From Oscillospiraceae bacterium (GTDB lineage: Bacteria > Bacillota > Clostridia > Oscillospirales > Ruminococcaceae), in NCBI GenBank assembly GCA_009784765.1, contig WQXP01000056.1, positions 1-7,309 of the forward strand: 7,309 bases of DNA. Reading direction: 5' to 3'. The notes below the pieces were generated by a model, which had not been told where the DNA came from, did not search any database, and worked only from the letters and a program-made list of their open reading frames with translations. The number at the start of each line of letters is the position of its first letter. Positions within the stretch are counted from its first letter, which is position 1. Positions 4,534 through 7,309 of this stretch are shown in pieces. The translations under genes were made by a program, and so were the position numbers.

Positions 4534-5352
4534 ATGAAAAAAATACTCATATGCGAAGATGAAGGTACGATTCGCGATTTTGTTATAATCCACCTCAAGC
4601 GAGCCGGGTATGAAGTTACTGCGACAAAAAACGGAGCGGAAGCAATTAAAGCTTTCGAGAAAGCAGATAACGCCAAAGTTCCTTTCGATGTTGCTGTGCT
4701 TGATATTATGATGCCCGGCCCGCCTGATGAGCAGGGGGACAAAGTTTGCAAGCTTTTTCGCGAAAAGAATCAAACGATGGGCATAATCATGCTGTCGGCG
4801 AAAGCGCAGGAGATGGACAAGGTCGGGTGCCTTATGAACGGCGCGGACGATTATATTACGAAGCCTTTCTCACCGTCAGAACTTGTCGCGAGGCTTGATG
4901 CGGTTTATCGCCGCGTAGAGGCTCTCAAAACTGCTAACAAAGCTGCAGGAATCGCGGAGGCTAAGGCTAATGAGCCGTTAAAGGACGCAGTGTCGGGGGT
5001 GTTCAAGGTTAATGCCAAGAGCAGGACTGTTACTAAAAACGGCGAACTTCTCGAGCTTACACAGGTAGAGTATCAAATTCTTGACTTTTTTATACGCAAC
5101 GAAGAAGCCGCACTCGAGCGTAAGAGTATTCTTGCGCAGATTTGGGGCGATTCGTATTACGGGGACGAGAAAATCGTCGATGTTAATATCCGTCGGCTTC
5201 GCATGAAAATCGAGGAAGACCCCTCTAAACCCGAATTTCTGCAGACCGTGTGGGGATATGGGTATAAGTGGAGCGGGGGGGAGAAGACGGAGCAAGGAAA
5301 TAAGGCTTTACCCGATGACGCGCAGGCCGCCGAAGGTCGGCCGGAGTCATGA
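4534..5352 (+). CDS. OmpR/PhoB-family response regulator
   Basis: A 272-residue two-domain transcription regulator. The receiver domain (about 3-128) has the acidic pair E8/D9, phospho-acceptor D57 in VAVLDIMMP, S88 in MLSAK and K110 in ITKPF. A linker of about 25 residues follows, then a winged-helix DNA-binding domain (about 155-247) with LTQVEYQILDFF, VDVNIRRLRMKIE and the closing VWGYGYKW. Phosphorylation at D57 by the adjacent kinase should promote dimerisation and promoter binding. Oddities: the loop after D57 reads MPGPPDEQGDK, about three residues longer than the common MPGMDG form, and a 25-residue hydrophilic tail follows the winged helix. The gene is 18 bases after the lipoprotein and overlaps the kinase by 4 bases. 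Targets are unknown; the operon's own promoter is an obvious candidate. Confidence 0.96.
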   Translation: MKKILICEDEGTIRDFVIIHLKRAGYEVTATKNGAEAIKAFEKADNAKVPFDVAVLDIMMPGPPDEQGDKVCKLFREKNQTMGIIMLSAKAQEMDKVGCLMNGADDYITKPFSPSELVARLDAVYRRVEALKTANKAAGIAEAKANEPLKDAVSGVFKVNAKSRTVTKNGELLELTQVEYQILDFFIRNEEAALERKSILAQIWGDSYYGDEKIVDVNIRRLRMKIEEDPSKPEFLQTVWGYGYKWSGGEKTEQGNKALPDDAQAAEGRPES

Positions 5353-6776
5353 ATTTAAGAGGGAGCATTGCTACTCGATGGTTTGTGAACAGCTTTGCAG
5401 TTGTCGCCGCGATTTTGGTGGTTATGACAATCGCTGTGTTTTTCATGCTTCGCTGGTATTATTATGGAGCAGTTTCGCAGATATTGCAATCGGAAGCGAA
5501 CATGATTGCGCGTGTTTTGTCTAATCATCATGACGAGTATGGGGTAATTGACTCTAACATTATCCGCACGACTGTCGAGAACTTCGAGAACAAAAATCTC
5601 ATGGAACTCATGGCTCTCGGAGCGGGTGGCGAAGTTTTGCTGACCTCAAGCGGGTTTTCTCCTGAATCTGCAGGGGGAATTGTGGCAGGTTCTCGCGAAA
5701 GCTATATGGAAGTTATTGCCCCTCTGCCGACTGTTCCTGAAAGCCGCTACAGCGCGATTAGGCTTGTAACGTCCATGACTGCCGTGGATAATCAAGTTTA
5801 CACTTTTACGCTGTATACAGGGATTTTCAGCTTAGCGACGCTGTTGGTTCTTTTATCATTAGGGTTGTATTTTATACGCTCGATTGTGTCGCCCCTTCGG
5901 CAAATCGGCGACACGGCTAAGCGGCTTGCAGACGGGGATTTCTCTGTGCGAATGGCGCAGACAAAAAACGCCGACGAAATAGGGGAGTTGTGCAGTGTTT
6001 TCAACGATATGGCAGACGAACTCGAAACGTCGGAGCTGCTCAAGCATGATTTCATTTCGTCTGTATCTCATGAACTGCGAACGCCTCTTACTGCGATTAA
6101 GGGTTGGTCGGAGACTGTTCTTGAACTGCGGGACGATGAGGCTTTAGTTGAAAAAGGCATGAACATTATTTCGGCGGAGGCAGACCGCCTTACGGAAATG
6201 GTGGAGGAGCTTCTTGATTTCTCGCGGATTCAGAGCGGGCAACTCTCATTGCAAATGGCGGAGTTTAATATCACAGCAGAGCTGACCTCTGCTGTTACAA
6301 TCTACACCGAGCGGGCTGTACGGGAGGGGATTACACTGACGCTGCGTAACGAGGACGAGTTTGCGCCGGTGTTCGGGGACAAAAACCGACTGCGGCAGGT
6401 TTTTTTGAACATCATCGACAATGCGATTAAGTATTCGGGGGATTCAGGCGACGACAAGGAGAAAGTTGTCCGCATTTCGAGCAAAATCGGAAGCGCACTC
6501 GACGGAAGCCCAACCGCTGTTATAGCAGTGAGTGATGCGGGGTGCGGAATCGCAAAAGCAGAACTCGCCAAAGTTAAGCTGAAGTTTTATAAAGCCAATA
6601 ACACGCGGCGGGGTTCGGGAATCGGGCTTGCAGTCGCAGATGAAATCGTGTCTCTTCATTCGGGGCGCCTTGATATAAAAAGCGAACTCGGCGTAGGCAC
6701 GACAGTGAAAATCACACTGCCGCTTATTAAGGGGGATTTGGCTGAAGACAATTATACACAGGAGGTTGCAGCATGA
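5349..6776 (+). CDS. HAMP-containing sensor histidine kinase
   Basis: A 475-residue inner-membrane sensor that partners the preceding regulator. Domains: TM1 (about 12-34), an extracytoplasmic sensor region of about 115 residues (36-152), TM2 (about 154-176), HAMP (177-230, IVSPLRQIGDTAKRLADGDF), HisKA with H241 in FISSVSHELRTPL, and HATPase_c (about 340-460). The ATP site has the N-box NIIDNAIKYS (354-363), the G1 box DAGCGI (396-401), an F-box-like KLKFYKAN (410-417) and the G2 box GSGIGLAV (422-429), so all expected catalytic boxes are present. The sensor region has no Cys and no recognisable fold. The start is fixed by the ATGA overlap with the regulator stop (5349-5352), which implies coupled translation; the own ribosome-binding site (GGAG) is close and weak. 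The ligand is unknown. A ribosome-binding site in its last codons serves the next gene. Confidence 0.96.
   Translation: MNLRGSIATRWFVNSFAVVAAILVVMTIAVFFMLRWYYYGAVSQILQSEANMIARVLSNHHDEYGVIDSNIIRTTVENFENKNLMELMALGAGGEVLLTSSGFSPESAGGIVAGSRESYMEVIAPLPTVPESRYSAIRLVTSMTAVDNQVYTFTLYTGIFSLATLLVLLSLGLYFIRSIVSPLRQIGDTAKRLADGDFSVRMAQTKNADEIGELCSVFNDMADELETSELLKHDFISSVSHELRTPLTAIKGWSETVLELRDDEALVEKGMNIISAEADRLTEMVEELLDFSRIQSGQLSLQMAEFNITAELTSAVTIYTERAVREGITLTLRNEDEFAPVFGDKNRLRQVFLNIIDNAIKYSGDSGDDKEKVVRISSKIGSALDGSPTAVIAVSDAGCGIAKAELAKVKLKFYKANNTRRGSGIGLAVADEIVSLHSGRLDIKSELGVGTTVKITLPLIKGDLAEDNYTQEVAA
6760..6766 (+). promoter_or_regulatory. Strong ribosome-binding site of the methyltransferase gene
   Basis: AGGAGGT lies 6 bases before the ATG at 6773 and within the last codons of the histidine kinase. 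It fixes the N-terminus MNKLSYGDNLDIM, so the initiation signal is intact even though the gene body is broken. Confidence 0.85.
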
Positions 6777-7309
6777 ACAAACTTTCCTACGGCGATAATC
6801 TTGATATAATGTGACGGGAAGTTTTTACCTACACTGCGACCCGACTGCAAGCCATTACCTCAAAATCGTGCTTGACGCTGTTTTCAAGGGGAATTTTCTG
6901 AATGAGGTTATATGGGCTTATTCAAGCGGAGGAGTGTCAAAAAAACATTTTGCAAAAAAGCATGATGTTGTTTTTATTTATATCAAAGACAAAAAGAAAT
7001 ATGTCTTCAACACGCAATACCGCCCTTATTCTGAAGGGACATAGCAAAGAGGATTGACTAATTATAAGAAAGAATTAAATGAGAATTACGAACTTCGCAA
7101 GGAAGGGGCAGTAATGAATGACTGGTGGTCAGACATAACCCCGCTGTTAAGCCCTACATCTAAAGAACGCCTCGGTTATCCCACCCAAAAACCCGAAGCA
7201 TTGCTTGAGCGAATCATAAAAGCCTCCAGTAATGAGGGCGACACAGTTCTTGACGCATTCTGCGGTTGCGGAACAACAGTGGCAGTGGCGCAACGCCTCG
7301 GGCGCAAGT
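6773..7309 (+). pseudogene. Broken beta-class DNA methyltransferase (internal deletion plus amber codon)
   Basis: Three pieces of one methyltransferase are seen. (a) ATG 6773 to TGA 6812-6814 gives MNKLSYGDNLDIM, the usual N-terminus of this family. (b) From 6811 in another frame, TGSFYLHCDPTASHYLK, then VIWAYSSGGVSKKHF and RPYSEGT, to TAG at 7042-7044. (c) The same frame continues after the [14 protein letters not shown], then [31 protein letters not shown] and the SAM-binding motif [11 protein letters not shown] (usually DPFCGCGTT), running off the window end. Family knowledge: intact members carry the catalytic motif IV (DPPF/DPPY type) between pieces a and b; it is absent, so a deletion of perhaps 60-110 codons, with a change of frame, is inferred. 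TAG is used as a normal stop elsewhere in the window, so recoding is unlikely. The start overlaps the kinase stop (ATGA). An assembly error is the main alternative. Confidence 0.88.

Noticed and set aside
4247..4537. 96-aa plus-strand ORF across the lipoprotein end
   Set aside because: It lies in a different frame within the lipoprotein gene, shows no coding motifs, and is explained as an overlap shadow.
6811..7044. GTG at 6811 as the start of a real 77-aa gene
   Set aside because: The product is the middle of a methyltransferase lacking motif IV and ending at an internal amber; it has no ribosome-binding site of its own and is better described as part of the pseudogene.
1..7309. CRISPR array, tRNA, rRNA, insertion sequence or prophage signature
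   Set aside because: No regularly spaced repeats, no cloverleaf or rRNA-like stretch, no transposase or integrase motifs, and no long terminal inverted repeats were seen on either strand.

Overview
The window looks like a chromosomal piece from an endospore-forming lineage of Firmicutes, most likely class Clostridia and perhaps Oscillospiraceae-like. This rests on a TepA/YlzJ-type gene pair, a SpoIID homologue, Gram-positive ribosome-binding sites (AAAGGAGGA, AGGAGGT), and a two-component system whose wording (for example FYKANNTRRGSGIGLAV in the kinase) I associate with gut Clostridia. The placement is from memory; no database search was possible.

Layout. (1) Bases 1-516, plus strand: the 3' end of a TepA-like ClpP-fold protease gene, overlapped by a small YlzJ-like gene and closed by a strong bidirectional terminator. 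(2) Bases 488-838 hold no obvious large gene. The minus strand nevertheless carries a complete miniature transcription unit: a near-consensus sigma-A promoter with extended -10 (697-725), a ribosome-binding site (650-654), a 40-codon basic ORF (519-641) and, right after its stop, the minus-facing side of the shared terminator. It could encode a small cationic peptide or be a structured RNA of about 200 nt. Two hairpins separate it from spoIID. (3) Bases 839-1873, minus strand: a full-length SpoIID homologue in which the expected catalytic Glu is Gln. (4) Bases 1874-1964: a divergent intergenic region with a strong plus-strand sigma-A promoter and a possible overlapping sigma-E-type promoter for spoIID. 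(5) Bases 1965-6776, plus strand: a tightly packed operon of an eight-helix membrane protein, a lipoprotein, an OmpR/PhoB-type response regulator and a HAMP-containing sensor histidine kinase. Junctions are overlaps of 71 and 4 bases and a gap of 18 bases. (6) Base 6773 to the window end: a beta-class DNA methyltransferase gene joined to the kinase by an ATGA overlap but broken by an internal deletion with frameshift and by an in-frame amber codon.

Working together. The operon reads as an envelope-sensing module. The two novel envelope proteins are made from the same transcript as the kinase/regulator pair and may be its accessory sensors or targets; this is inference from context only. The divergent promoters suggest that operon transcription during growth and spoIID expression during sporulation may exclude each other. 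The SpoIID substitution and the wrecked methyltransferase hint at gene decay, but the SpoIID fold motifs remain intact.
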